From: Mediterraneibacter hominis
GTDB taxonomy: Bacteria > Bacillota > Clostridia > Lachnospirales > Lachnospiraceae
Reading direction: 5' to 3'
Assembly: GCF_014287475.1 (NCBI RefSeq)
Contig: NZ_JACOPF010000003.1
Span: forward strand, 296,719-360,718
Length of the DNA: 64,000 nucleotides
Notes under the pieces: model-generated
Seen by the model: only the letters and a program-made list of their open reading frames with translations
The model's database searches: none
Told to the model about the DNA's origin: nothing
Part shown: positions 55,036-63,691 of the stretch, piece after piece
How the letters are laid out: each line of letters starts with the position of its first letter
Position numbering within the stretch: the first letter of the stretch is position 1
Translations under genes and position numbers: made by a program

Positions 55036-56025
55036 ATGAAGAAGAAATATTATCTGAAATGCACAGGAAAATATTTGTTCCGTATGATAACTTTGCTGAT
55101 CGCAGTCAGTGTGATTAGCTTTGTACTCGTCAGCCTGTCGCCGGTAGATCCGGTACAGCAATATGTAGGGGCCGTGCCGAATGTCAGTGTGGAGCAGAGG
55201 GCAAAGATTGCAGAATACTGGGGGTTAAACGATCCGCCTGTGGAACGTTTTTTTGCCTGGGCAGGTTCCGTACTGCATGGAGACTTTGGGGTGTCTCTTT
55301 TATACAGACGTCCGGTACTGGATATTATTGTGGAAAAATTTGGAGCATCATTAGCGCTTATGATGACAGCATGGATATTTTCTGGTGTATTAGGGTTTGC
55401 CATAGGTTGTGTTATGGGTCTGTTTAACGGAAGATGGCTGGACAAAATTTTAAAGAAGGTATGTTTCGTGATGTGTTCTATCCCCACGTTTTGGATTGGG
55501 ATAGTGTTCCTTATGGTATTTTCCGTCATGCTGGGGTGGTTTCCATTTGGGATGAGTGTACCAAAAGGAGTTCCGGCAGACGAGGTAACTATTTTACAGA
55601 GAATACATCATCTCGTGTTGCCAGCTTTAACATTGAGTTTTCTATCCTTTGCGAATGTGGCGCTCCATACGAGAGAAAAGCTGGTGGATGTGTTAGAGAG
55701 CGACTATGTATTGTTCGCGAAAGCAAGAGGAGAGTCGAAGTGGAGTGTGTTAAAACGACATGGACTGCGCAATATTCTGCTTCCCGCAGTAACGATGCAG
55801 TTTGGCTCCTTTAGTGAATTGTTTGGCGGGTCAGTGTTAGCAGAAAATATATTTTCATATCCAGGATTAGGAGCAGCGGTTTCAGCGGCAGGAATGTATT
55901 CGGATGTGCCTTTGCTTTTAGGAATTACGCTATTTAGTACGTTGTTTGTCTTTGTAGGAAATATGCTTGCAAATATAATTTATGGCATTGTAGATCCGCA
56001 GATAAGGGAGGGCTGCATAAAATGA
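55036..56025 (+). CDS. ABC permease, DppB/NikB-like
   Basis: 329 residues with about six membrane helices. The EAA-loop region FAKARGESKWSVLKRHGLRN is typical of DppB/NikB. Pairs with the permease encoded from 56022 to form the channel of the importer. Starts 13 bases after the lipoprotein gene. Confidence 0.93.
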   Translation: MKKKYYLKCTGKYLFRMITLLIAVSVISFVLVSLSPVDPVQQYVGAVPNVSVEQRAKIAEYWGLNDPPVERFFAWAGSVLHGDFGVSLLYRRPVLDIIVEKFGASLALMMTAWIFSGVLGFAIGCVMGLFNGRWLDKILKKVCFVMCSIPTFWIGIVFLMVFSVMLGWFPFGMSVPKGVPADEVTILQRIHHLVLPALTLSFLSFANVALHTREKLVDVLESDYVLFAKARGESKWSVLKRHGLRNILLPAVTMQFGSFSELFGGSVLAENIFSYPGLGAAVSAAGMYSDVPLLLGITLFSTLFVFVGNMLANIIYGIVDPQIREGCIK

Positions 56026-56843
56026 ATCTCAACCGGAGAACGAAAATGATTGTGTTTGTCGGGGTGATTTTTGCTGTATTAGCGGCGGTGTATCTCGCGG
56101 GACTTTTTATCAGTGATGATTTCATTGCGGCAGATTTTTCGCAAAAAGGCTTGAAACCCTCCTGGGAACACCCCTTTGGGACGGATATGTTAGGGAGAGA
56201 TATGTTGGCGCGAACGATGAAGGGGCTTTCCGTAAGTATTATCGTTGGAACAGTAGCTTCTACAGTCAGCGCTGTAATTGCCCTTATTGTAGGGGTTGCA
56301 GCGGCGTCAGGAGTGTCCTGGCTGGACCATTTTGTGAATTGGATGATTGATTTGGTTATGGGGATTCCACATACTGTGCTGTTGATTTTAATTTCCTTTG
56401 CCTGCGGAAAAGGATTAAAGGGGGTACTAATCGGTGTTGCCATTACACATTGGACAGGACTTGCGCGTATTATCCGGAGTGAGGTGCTGCAAATCCGATC
56501 CCAACAGTATATTGAGGTATCCAGAAAGCTGGGACATTCCAGCAGGTGGATTACAGTGCATCATATTTTACCGCATATGGTTCCACAGTTCTTGATCGGA
56601 TTGATTCTTATGTTTCCCCATGCGATTATGCATGAATCAAGTTTAACGTTCTTGGGATTTGGACTTCCGCCGGAACAGCCGGCCATTGGAATTATTTTGT
56701 CTGAATCTATGCAGTATCTGTCTGCAGGAATGTGGTGGCTTGCCTTTTTCCCCGGACTTATGCTGGTAATCATTGTACTGCTGTTTGACAGGCTGGGAGA
56801 AAATCTAAAGAAGATTATGGATCCATACAGTGCACATGAGTAA
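56022..56843 (+). CDS. ABC permease, DppC/NikC-like
   Basis: 273 residues with N-terminal helix, HPFGTDMLGRDMLARTMKG and the EAA loop YIEVSRKLGHSSRWITVHHILP. Overlaps the preceding gene by 4 bases (ATGA), which indicates translational coupling. Confidence 0.93.
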   Translation: MNLNRRTKMIVFVGVIFAVLAAVYLAGLFISDDFIAADFSQKGLKPSWEHPFGTDMLGRDMLARTMKGLSVSIIVGTVASTVSAVIALIVGVAAASGVSWLDHFVNWMIDLVMGIPHTVLLILISFACGKGLKGVLIGVAITHWTGLARIIRSEVLQIRSQQYIEVSRKLGHSSRWITVHHILPHMVPQFLIGLILMFPHAIMHESSLTFLGFGLPPEQPAIGIILSESMQYLSAGMWWLAFFPGLMLVIIVLLFDRLGENLKKIMDPYSAHE

Positions 56844-56859
56844 AAGGAGGATACGGAAG

Positions 56860-57786
56860 ATGAAAGAAGCTATTTTATTAGTAAAAGATTTGTCAGTATC
56901 TTTCCATATGTATGATGGTGGGCTGGAGCAATATGATTTGAAAGTCATTTCTAACTTGACGCTGGATGTGCGGCCAGGGGAAATCGTTGCCATTGCAGGA
57001 TCCAGTGGAAGTGGGAAAAGTCTGTTTGCTCACGCGGTTATGGGACTATTGCCGGAAAATGCGGTTATGACGGGGAAGGTTTTCTATAAAGGAAAAGTGT
57101 TGTCCCAGAAAGACAAAGAAGCGCTGCGTGGGACAGAGATGGCGTTGGTTCCCCAGTCGGTGTCCTATTTAGATCCACTGATGACGATAGGAGCACAGGT
57201 GCGGGGAACAAAACCGAACCGGCAGATAATAAAAGCACAGAAGGAAATTTTTAAAAGGCTTCATTTAAAGGAAGAAACAGAGAAACTATATCCTTTTCAG
57301 CTTTCCGGAGGAATGGCAAGGAGGGTTCTGGTTGCAACCGCGGTGTTAAGCGGGGCGCAGTTGATTATTGCGGATGAGCCTACCCCTGGGCTGGATTTAG
57401 AAATGGCATTGGAAGCATTGCAGGTTTTCAGGGAATTAGCAGACGCAGGGAAAGCGGTAGTTCTAATTACCCATGACATTGATTTGGCATTTCACATTGC
57501 AGACAGGATTTCTGTATTTTATGCCGGAACAACAGTGGAAACAGCGAAAGCAGCAGATTTTTTAAAAGGAAAAGAAACTCTTAGGCACCCATATTCTAAG
57601 GCGCTTTGGGAGGCTTTGCCACAAAATGGTTTTAAGCCTATTCCTGGCTTTCAGCCCTATGCAAAATATTTACCTAAGGGCTGTCTATTTTCTCCTAGGT
57701 GTCCTCTTAAGACAAAAGAATGTGAGAACGAAATACCTATGACAGAGGTGCGGGGAGGATATGTGAGGTGTATTCATGCAGATTGA
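56860..57786 (+). CDS. ABC ATP-binding protein, DppD/NikD-like
   Basis: 308 residues from ATG 56860, supported by AAAAGGAGG; an earlier ATG at 56830 lies in the permease end. Walker A GSSGSGKSL, signature LSGGMARRVL, Walker B LIIADEPTPGLD. The C-terminus holds the oligopeptide-transport Cys motif (CLFSPRCPLKTKEC), a possible Fe-S site known in this subgroup. Overlaps the next gene by 11 bp. Confidence 0.92.
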   Translation: MKEAILLVKDLSVSFHMYDGGLEQYDLKVISNLTLDVRPGEIVAIAGSSGSGKSLFAHAVMGLLPENAVMTGKVFYKGKVLSQKDKEALRGTEMALVPQSVSYLDPLMTIGAQVRGTKPNRQIIKAQKEIFKRLHLKEETEKLYPFQLSGGMARRVLVATAVLSGAQLIIADEPTPGLDLEMALEALQVFRELADAGKAVVLITHDIDLAFHIADRISVFYAGTTVETAKAADFLKGKETLRHPYSKALWEALPQNGFKPIPGFQPYAKYLPKGCLFSPRCPLKTKECENEIPMTEVRGGYVRCIHAD

Positions 57787-58414
57787 AGGAAAAAATATAA
57801 GCTTTCGCTACCATGAAAGAATGCCTTGGATTCTAAAAGATGTAAGTATATCCATAGAGGAGGGAGAGCGAGTAGGCTTAGTGGGCCCCAGTGGTTATGG
57901 GAAAAGTACGTTGATGCGGATTTTGTCAGGATATTTAGAGCCACAGGAGGGAAGCGTGCGATTGGATGGGAAGCCTCTGCCGAAAAAGGGGATTTCTCCG
58001 GTACAGCTTATTTATCAGCATCCAGAGAAGGCGATTAATCCCAGATGGAAGATGAAAAAAGTATTGGAGGAATCCGGTATGTTTCGGGAAGAGGTAATGG
58101 AGGCACTGGGAATCGAAAGGGATTGGCTGAACCGATACCCGCGGGAACTTTCCGGAGGAGAATTACAGAGGTTTTGCGTGGCGCGTTCTCTGTTCCAGGG
58201 AACACATTTCCTTTTTGCAGATGAAATGAGCACGATGCTGGATGTAATTACGCAAGCGCAGATTTGGAATCTGATGTTAAAAGAGGTAAAAGAGCGTCGG
58301 CTGGGACTTTTGATGGTAACGCATAATGCAGAGTTGGCAAAGAAGGTATGCACCAGGATTATCAATCTCAAAGAGATAAATCATATAGGGGAAAATGGAA
58401 ACGGTGCGGGGTAA
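57776..58414 (+). CDS. ABC ATP-binding protein, NikE-like
   Basis: 212 residues, short as in NikE-type partners. Walker A GPSGYGKST, signature LSGGELQRFCVARSL, Walker B THFLFADEMSTMLD; the usual Glu after the Asp is present. Second ATPase of the importer. A hairpin GGTGC/GCACC straddles the stop codon before the convergent galT. Confidence 0.9.
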   Translation: MQIEGKNISFRYHERMPWILKDVSISIEEGERVGLVGPSGYGKSTLMRILSGYLEPQEGSVRLDGKPLPKKGISPVQLIYQHPEKAINPRWKMKKVLEESGMFREEVMEALGIERDWLNRYPRELSGGELQRFCVARSLFQGTHFLFADEMSTMLDVITQAQIWNLMLKEVKERRLGLLMVTHNAELAKKVCTRIINLKEINHIGENGNGAG

Positions 58415-58428
58415 TCCTGCACCGTAGA

Positions 58429-59922
58429 TCAGCGGAGGGCATCTATAAAACGGAGAAATGCCTTTTTTCCCTGCGGAGTGTGTTTGTATACACCGGCATC
58501 TTCCAGCGCGCGGCAGAAGACCTTTCCGATTTCTTGCTGTAAAATATATGTAATATTTGAATCTGTAATATTCTGATATAAAGGAAGAAACTGCCAGGCC
58601 CAAGCAGCATGCTTGGCGATAACCGGATTATTGTATATATTACTTTGGTTCAGAATTGCTTCCTTTAGCAAGTCCATCTCTGTCTTTAGGCGGCCTGGAA
58701 GGACGGCAAGCCCCATAACTTCAATCAGGCCGATATTTTCCTTCTTAATATGGTGGAGATCTGTGTGAGGGTGGAATACACCGTACGGATATTTTTCCGT
58801 CGTGATATTATTTCGCAGTACAAGATCGAGTTCATATAAATTTCCATTTTTTCGTGCAATAGGAGTAATAGTATTGTGTAGGATACCGTCTGTTACGGCG
58901 AAAATGCCTGCTTTTTCATCTGAATAACAGCGCCATTTTTCCAGAATATGTGTGGCAAGGGCAATAAGCTTTTTTGTTTTCGTACTACAAAGGCGAATAA
59001 CGGAAAGTGGCCACTTTACAATGCCTGCTTGCACTTCTTCATATCCAGGTACTGTAAAAGAGAAGGTAATAGGTGCTTTTGCCATTGCAAATGTATAGTT
59101 TCCGCCCTGGAAATGTTCATGGCTTAAGATAGAGCCTCCTACAATGGGCAGTTCTGCATTTGAACCAAGAAAATAATGAGGAAACATGCGGACAAAAGCA
59201 AATAATTTTTCAAAAGTAGATGTGTCTATTTTCATAGGAAGATGTTTTTGACTGAATACAATACAATGCTCATTGTAATAAACATAAGGAGAGTACTGAA
59301 ATGCCCATTCCTCTTGATTAAGTGTAAGGGGGATAATACGGAGATTGTCACGTGCAGGATAATAACTCCTGCCGGCATACCCTTCATTTTCTGGACAAAG
59401 CAGACATTTGGGATAGGAGGAGGGGAGCTTTTTCCCAGCGGCGGCAATGGCTTTAGGATCCTTTTCCGGTTTAGAAAGATTGATGGTTATATCCAGAGAC
59501 CCGTATTGGGTTTCTACACTCCATTTTTGATCTAGCTTGATCCGAGAACGCTGGATATAGTTGCTGTTCTGGCTTAAATTATAATAATACTTTGTCGCGG
59601 CTGCGGGAGAATGCTGATATATATGCCAGAACTTCTGCTGAATCTGCGCAGGGCGGGGCAGCAGACAGTCCATGAGCTTAGAGGCAAACGAATCACGGCA
59701 AGCGAATGTATCTTCGATCAGCCTTCTTTGAACAGCTTCGTCAAGTAGTTGCTTAAGTATATCTTCTAGAGAAATGTTACTTAGAGTGTAAGGAGTATCC
59801 TCGTAGTTTTCTTCTTTGAAAAGGAAGAGAATCCGATTGGTTGTATAAATTCTTTCCGTACGGGGTGTCAAACCCGTGTCAATTCCATACTGAACTAATT
59901 TTTTTACTGCGTCATAAAACAT
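58429..59922 (-). CDS. galT: Galactose-1-phosphate uridylyltransferase, type 2 (GalT2)
   Basis: 497 residues, the length of the Firmicutes type. CPENEGYAGRSYYPARDNLRIIP, the region SHEHFQGG (catalytic His of the nucleotidylated intermediate in HxHxQ-like context) and FHPHTDLHHIKKENIGLIEVMG are characteristic. It exchanges UDP between glucose-1-P and galactose-1-P in the Leloir pathway. Transcribed leftward, opposite to the AraC genes beyond 60184; galK and galE are not in the window. Confidence 0.92.
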   Translation of the reverse strand: MFYDAVKKLVQYGIDTGLTPRTERIYTTNRILFLFKEENYEDTPYTLSNISLEDILKQLLDEAVQRRLIEDTFACRDSFASKLMDCLLPRPAQIQQKFWHIYQHSPAAATKYYYNLSQNSNYIQRSRIKLDQKWSVETQYGSLDITINLSKPEKDPKAIAAAGKKLPSSYPKCLLCPENEGYAGRSYYPARDNLRIIPLTLNQEEWAFQYSPYVYYNEHCIVFSQKHLPMKIDTSTFEKLFAFVRMFPHYFLGSNAELPIVGGSILSHEHFQGGNYTFAMAKAPITFSFTVPGYEEVQAGIVKWPLSVIRLCSTKTKKLIALATHILEKWRCYSDEKAGIFAVTDGILHNTITPIARKNGNLYELDLVLRNNITTEKYPYGVFHPHTDLHHIKKENIGLIEVMGLAVLPGRLKTEMDLLKEAILNQSNIYNNPVIAKHAAWAWQFLPLYQNITDSNITYILQQEIGKVFCRALEDAGVYKHTPQGKKAFLRFIDALR

Positions 59923-59975
59923 GGCAATGTACCTCCTTTTGTATGTTCTAAAAACTATACTCTAAAGAGCGCACC

Positions 59976-60026
59976 GCAATACATTCCCTTCGAGAAGAGA
60001 GGTTTTGCCCGATAAGGGATAGAATG
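59976..60026. repeat. Dispersed palindromic repeat family 2, inverted copy
   Basis: Read on the minus strand it shows CCCTTATCGGGCAAAACC, then CTCGAAGGGAATGTATTGC, closely parallel to the element at 42895-42963. It lies in the divergent gap between galT and the AraC gene. The rest of the gap up to 60136 shows no other recognised feature. Confidence 0.55.
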
Positions 60027-60136
60027 TATATGTGTGGGAGGGGCGTAAGTCTTCTGCAGGTGGAGCTCTTTTTTTAATGATAATGCGGGAACCGACAGAT
60101 GCATATAAAAAATACGTGCAATATTATGTAAAAATG

Positions 60137-60165
60137 TTGTTTATAGATTCTCGAAACGCTATAAT
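60137..60165 (+). promoter_or_regulatory. Promoter of AraC gene
   Basis: TTGTTT (60137-60142), 17-bp spacer, consensus TATAAT (60160-60165), about 20 bp before the start. Confidence 0.7.
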
Positions 60166-60183
60166 AGAGGGCAGGGAGGCGGC

Positions 60184-61056
60184 ATGATGACAGGTACATA
60201 TAAACATTCATACAAAATGGGAGAACCCAGGCTGAATGCGCTTTCAGTTTATAATGTCGGATATCAGAAATGCGAACCAGAATATCAGTGGGGGCCTGGG
60301 ATAAGAGATCATTATTGTATTCATCATATTTTGTCAGGGAACGGTTATTATTTTGCGAGAGGAACGGCCTGGCATCTACAAAAAGGGGATACGTTCATTC
60401 TGTATCCAGGAGAAGAGGTGCGTTATTATGCAGATAAAACAGAACCATGGGAATATGCATGGGTGGGGTTCATGGGGACAGAAGCGGGAGAGATAATCCG
60501 TAATACAGAGTTTGCCAGAGAGAAGCCTTATATTTTGAACGGGCAAATGCCAAACGAGGAGCTTCAAAAATGCCTTGAAAGAATTTATGATATAAAAGGA
60601 AATACGTATGAAGCATCTGTCGCGATGACGGGAGCGCTGTATAGTTTGTTGTCTGTATTTATAAGATATTATGATGATAAAGAGAGAACAAAGGATGTAC
60701 AAATGTTGTATGTGGAGCAAGCCCAGAAGTATATTGAAAAGAACTATTCCTATTCAATAACTGTAGAGGATGTAGCGGCATATGTTGGAATAAGCCGAAG
60801 CCATCTGTTCCGTTCTTTCAAGTTGTATACAGGAAAGGCACCGAAAGAGTATTTGTCTGAATATAGGATAGAAAAAGCATGTGATCTTTTGACGGAAACG
60901 GAACTGTCCATTTCTGCAATTTCTTATTCGGTAGGCTTTGACAACAATCTTTACTTTTCGAAAGCTTTTAAAAAATATAGAAAGATAAGTCCGTCTGTTT
61001 ATAGAAGACTTAAGAAAGGAACCAATAAATCATTTGGGGTACAGGAACGAAGATAG
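60184..61056 (+). CDS. AraC-family transcriptional regulator, first
   Basis: 290 residues. N-terminal cupin-like sugar-binding domain (about 1-165) with HHILSGNGYYFARGTAWHLQKGDTF; C-terminal double HTH from ITVEDVAAYVGISRSHLFRSFK to SVGFDNNLYFSKAFKKY. Adjacent to galT in the divergent direction, so control of a sugar gene is plausible (inference). An ATG 3 bases on (60187) is an equally good start. Confidence 0.9.
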   Translation: MMTGTYKHSYKMGEPRLNALSVYNVGYQKCEPEYQWGPGIRDHYCIHHILSGNGYYFARGTAWHLQKGDTFILYPGEEVRYYADKTEPWEYAWVGFMGTEAGEIIRNTEFAREKPYILNGQMPNEELQKCLERIYDIKGNTYEASVAMTGALYSLLSVFIRYYDDKERTKDVQMLYVEQAQKYIEKNYSYSITVEDVAAYVGISRSHLFRSFKLYTGKAPKEYLSEYRIEKACDLLTETELSISAISYSVGFDNNLYFSKAFKKYRKISPSVYRRLKKGTNKSFGVQERR

Positions 61057-61111
61057 TGGCGCATAGAACAGCAGTGTTTGTGAGGCAGCAGAAGAAAAAG
61101 GAGGTGTTTGT

Positions 61112-62017
61112 ATGCTGATAGCTTCAAATTTCCAGGCAGGCAGTGACAGCAGGGAGATACTGCCTATGGATAAATCTGCCCTTCCGTATGTCTGTATGTA
61201 CAGAGAAATGAGCAAGTATGGAGACGGGACATTTCCCTGGCACTGGCATTCTGCTTTTGAAATAAACTATATTGCAAATGGAGAACTAGAATTTCGTACT
61301 GCGGATGCAGAGTTTACGTTGCAAAAAGGGGATGCGGTATTTATTAATTCTGGTGTAATGCATGCATATCGGACAAGGGTGGAAGTCAATTGCGAAATAT
61401 TTGCACATTTATTTGAACCACATTTCCTGTCAGGAATGTATCATAATGCAATAGAAGAAAAATATATACTGCCGATCATGAACAACCAAGCGCTTCAGAC
61501 GTTCCCGATACATCCGGATAGTTATGAGAATATCTGTATGACTGAAAAAATTTTGAAGATGATAGAGCTATCTAGAGAAGAGCCGTTTGGTTATGAATTA
61601 GAGCTTAGGACAGAGATGGGAAGATTTTGGTGTATGCTTCTAAAAGCAACGGAAGAGATACGCTCCTTAAGTATTCCAAAGAATAATACGGATGTGGAAC
61701 GGGTAAAAGTTATGATGCAGTATATTCATACGCATTACGGAGAGAAAATCACGTTGGAGGATATAGCAGCTTCTGCCAGTATCAGTGCAAGAGAATGTAC
61801 CAGATGTTTTCAGTATTGCATTGACAACTCCCCAGTAAACTATTTAAATTCTTATAGGATATATATGGCGGCGCAGATGCTTTTACAGACAGGGGACAAT
61901 ATTATTACTATCAGTGAAAACTGTGGTTTTAGTTCAAACAGTTATTTTGGAAAAGTGTTCCATGAGAGTATGGGATGTACGCCTATGGAATACCGAAGAG
62001 GAAAGAAGAATGCTTGA
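61112..62017 (+). CDS. AraC-family transcriptional regulator, second
   Basis: 301 residues. Cupin N-terminal domain with WHWHSAFEINYIANGELEF, then a C-terminal HTH, ITLEDIAASASISARECTR to CGFSSNSYFGKVF. AAAAAGGAGG precedes the ATG. Same direction and 55 bp after the first AraC gene, yet with clearly different sequence, so not a recent duplicate. Target unknown. Confidence 0.9.
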   Translation: MLIASNFQAGSDSREILPMDKSALPYVCMYREMSKYGDGTFPWHWHSAFEINYIANGELEFRTADAEFTLQKGDAVFINSGVMHAYRTRVEVNCEIFAHLFEPHFLSGMYHNAIEEKYILPIMNNQALQTFPIHPDSYENICMTEKILKMIELSREEPFGYELELRTEMGRFWCMLLKATEEIRSLSIPKNNTDVERVKVMMQYIHTHYGEKITLEDIAASASISARECTRCFQYCIDNSPVNYLNSYRIYMAAQMLLQTGDNIITISENCGFSSNSYFGKVFHESMGCTPMEYRRGKKNA

Positions 62018-62033
62018 TTTTATAATGCATTGT

Positions 62034-62173
62034 CTGTATTTTGCTATAATTTTGAAAAAGAGGATAGTGCCAGAATGGTAAAATAGAGCTAAGTTTACTA
62101 ATTATACTGTCGGTATATGGAGATTGGCACACAAAAAGAAAACCGGAAGAAAGACTGTATTTTGCTATAATTT
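62034..62173. repeat. Two copies of CTGTATTTTGCTATAATTT
   Basis: Identical 19-base copies at 62034-62052 and 62155-62173. Each contains the extended -10 element TGCTATAAT. The second copy fills the loop of the hairpin at 62140-62189. Confidence 0.6.
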
Positions 62174-62196
62174 GTCTTTATTCCGGTTTCTTTTAT
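62140..62196 (+). terminator. Long hairpin between AraC and HPr-like genes
   Basis: AAACCGGAAGAAAGAC (62140-62155) pairs with GTCTTTATTCCGGTTT (62174-62189) with one mismatch, 18-base loop, then CTTTTATCT. It is probably a terminator for the AraC transcript. Confidence 0.6.
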
Positions 62197-62234
62197 CTCT
62201 GTTTCTTCCTATAATACAAGTAAGATAAAAAGTG

Positions 62235-62248
62235 ATTTACCGGTAAAT
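62235..62248. promoter_or_regulatory. 14-bp palindrome upstream of HPr-like gene
   Basis: ATTTACCGGTAAAT is a perfect palindrome, 40 bases before the gene start. Could be an operator; no regulator is indicated. Confidence 0.35.
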
Positions 62249-62288
62249 ATAAAAGGAATAACCAATTATATTTAAGGAGGAAATAAGT

Positions 62289-62570
62289 ATGTTAAATTAT
62301 GTTGTGCATTTAAAAACTGTAAATGATTTTAGAAATTTTGCAAATCTCACAGTAAAATTTCATATCCGTGGTTATGTAAAGACAGAGGACTATTATGCAG
62401 ATATGTACTGCCTATTGGATATCATGTCACATTGTCCTGTCGATAAGATGAATCTGGTTCTTACAAAATATAATGAAGAAGAAGTAACGGCGATAGAGAC
62501 ATATTTATACCAGACAGGACTGTTGGAAGGGAGAGGGTGCCAAAGAAGAGACTATGGAAAGATCGCATAA
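62289..62570 (+). CDS. Small HPr-like protein without the phosphorylation histidine
   Basis: 93 residues, preceded by AAGGAGG. The order LKTVNDFRNFANLTVKFH, then DYYADMYCLLDIMSH and a later helix ETYLYQTGLLEG resembles the HPr fold found in Clostridia, where DAKSILGI-like segments occur. The usual active-site His15 is not present (an Asn/Ala stretch is there), and the regulatory Ser46 region reads MYCLLDIMSH. Family assignment is tentative; function unknown. Confidence 0.6.
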   Translation: MLNYVVHLKTVNDFRNFANLTVKFHIRGYVKTEDYYADMYCLLDIMSHCPVDKMNLVLTKYNEEEVTAIETYLYQTGLLEGRGCQRRDYGKIA

Positions 62571-62592
62571 AGTAAATATTAAGAAGGATAAT

Positions 62593-62635
62593 AATGCCCG
62601 GATGAAATGGCTATATTACGTCCGGGTATTTTTTT
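62593..62635 (+). terminator. Terminator after HPr-like gene
   Basis: ATGCCCGGA (62593-62601) pairs with TCCGGGTAT (62621-62629), one wobble, followed by a T7 run. Confidence 0.8.
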
Positions 62636-62655
62636 GTGTCATACATCCGACAAAC

Positions 62656-62690
62656 GGTGCTGCGTGCCGGTGGCATGCATGTAATACGAA
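62656..62690. repeat. Fragment related to repeat family 1
   Basis: GGTGCTGCGTGCCGGTGGCA matches GGTGCTGCGTGCCAGTGGCA of copy A (15963 onward) with a single difference, and the similarity fades afterward. The family-1 core is missing here. Confidence 0.5.
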
Positions 62691-62788
62691 CCGCAGTAGA
62701 GCAAAGACCTGCCATGCTTGCACGAGCAGATATTTACAGGGCAAGGGACAGCGAACAGCAATGCTGTAAGCTGACGGTGGTATCAAAG

Positions 62789-62818
62789 CGGATAGGGAAG
62801 GGAATCTTCCTCTATCCG
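62789..62818. repeat. Short hairpin CGGATAG/CTATCCG
   Basis: CGGATAGGGAAG pairs with CTTCCTCTATCCG with a one-base bulge. There is no T-run on either side, so termination is doubtful. Confidence 0.4.
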
Positions 62819-62845
62819 ATTGTTTACTTATAGGATCAGGGCGTT

Positions 62846-63059
62846 AAAAGGTAACTTTTGAAAATGCTTCCGGTAATTTTCACAAAAAGATAACTTGCCA
62901 GACGACTTTATGCGCGATGGAGATGAAACTCAAAAATCACGGAAGCCTTTGCTGACGTGATTTTCGTATTAAGAAGTTCATCGGAATGTTCCGCGCACCG
63001 GAGTCTGAAAAGTTACTTTTTGTGAAAAGTGACAAGAGAATTTAAATAAGTTACCTTTT
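62846..63059. repeat. Nested inverted-repeat element of about 215 bp
   Basis: Outer arms AAAAGGTAACTT (62846-62857) and AAGTTACCTTTT (63048-63059) are exact complements. Middle arms TTTTCACAAAAAGATAACTT (62877-62896) and AAGTTACTTTTTGTGAAAA (63010-63028) match with one bulge. An inner hairpin AAAATCACG/CGTGATTTT is at 62933-62941 and 62956-62964. It may be a structured RNA or a MITE-like element. No credible gene is in this stretch. Confidence 0.65.
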
Positions 63060-63171
63060 GACACCCGAATCCTTATAGTAAAGAAAAGATACAATATATA
63101 GTACATGAAAATAAAAGAAAATACTGTATATTTGAGCGCGAAAAAACGTTTGAAAAAAAGTAAAAAAGTAC

Positions 63172-63200
63172 TAGACAAGACGTGGGATTTCGTGTATATT
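63172..63200 (+). promoter_or_regulatory. Promoter of tRNA-Ser(GGA)
   Basis: TAGACA (63172-63177), 17-bp spacer, TATATT (63195-63200), 16 bp before the tRNA. Confidence 0.65.
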
Positions 63201-63216
63201 AAATAGCGGACGTTTT

Positions 63217-63306
63217 GGAGAAGTACCCAAGCTGGCCGAAGGGGCTCCCCTGGAAAGGGAGTAGGTCGTTAGTAGCGGCGCGAGGGTTCAAATCCCTCCT
63301 TCTCCG
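63217..63306 (+). tRNA. tRNA-Ser (anticodon GGA)
   Basis: Acceptor arms GGAGAAG/CTTCTCC; anticodon loop CTGGAAA in a CTCCC/GGGAG stem gives GGA; long variable arm; T-arm GAGGGTTCAAATCCCTC. CCA is not encoded. Confidence 0.96.
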
Positions 63307-63416
63307 TTTGTTCTGTTTTTTTGAAAATATATAAAAAATAGGACAGTGTATTAGGAATGTTAAGAGTAAATGAAAATATTAGTAACAGTTCAGCCATAAA
63401 GTGTGCGAGAGGCATA

Positions 63417-63526
63417 AAACATGCTTGCATGTTTTTGCGAATGTACATCTGTATGAGCTGAACGCCCGTCAATGAGCAAAACGGTGGCGACAGCCATAAT
63501 AAGCACGCAGTGCGGTTTTACGAATG
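63417..63526. repeat. Two degenerate hairpin-plus-TTTTnCGAATG units
   Basis: CATGC-TTGCATG with TTTTTGCGAATG at 63421-63443, and GCACGCAGTGC with GGTTTTACGAATG at 63503-63526. Each is a short palindrome followed by the same 12-base tail, differing only in a few bases. Lies between tRNA-Ser and the rRNA promoters. Confidence 0.45.
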
Positions 63527-63573
63527 GAGCAGTTAAACTGTTACAAATATTGTAAAAAAGTTTGCGGAATATC

Positions 63574-63603
63574 TTGACAAGACAATACAAAAAATGCTAA
63601 TAT
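63574..63603 (+). promoter_or_regulatory. rRNA operon promoter P1
   Basis: TTGACA (63574-63579), 18-bp spacer, TAATAT (63598-63603) after TGC. Confidence 0.75.
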
Positions 63604-63662
63604 ATTTGAGCTGACCCATGAGGGACAGCGAAAAGCAATAGCAAAAAAGAAGAAAAAAGTTC

Positions 63663-63691
63663 TTGACAAGTGATAACGGCTTTGATAATAT
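63663..63691 (+). promoter_or_regulatory. rRNA operon promoter P2
   Basis: TTGACA (63663-63668), 17-bp spacer, TAATAT (63686-63691). P1 and P2 share TTGACAAG and lie 89 bp apart, a usual tandem layout. The leader 63697-63964 holds paired segments expected of pre-rRNA processing stems. Confidence 0.8.

Noticed and set aside
58402..58424. Hairpin over the NikE-like stop codon as a two-way terminator
   Set aside because: The stem is short with bulges and there is no T-run on either strand, so it is noted only in the gene entry.
62554..62833. Small plus-strand frames after the HPr-like gene
   Set aside because: They overlap a terminator and a repeat fragment and show no ribosome site.
62978..63178. 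66-aa minus-strand hydrophobic frame
   Set aside because: It lies across one arm of the inverted-repeat element and has no ribosome site; the composition follows from AT-rich sequence.
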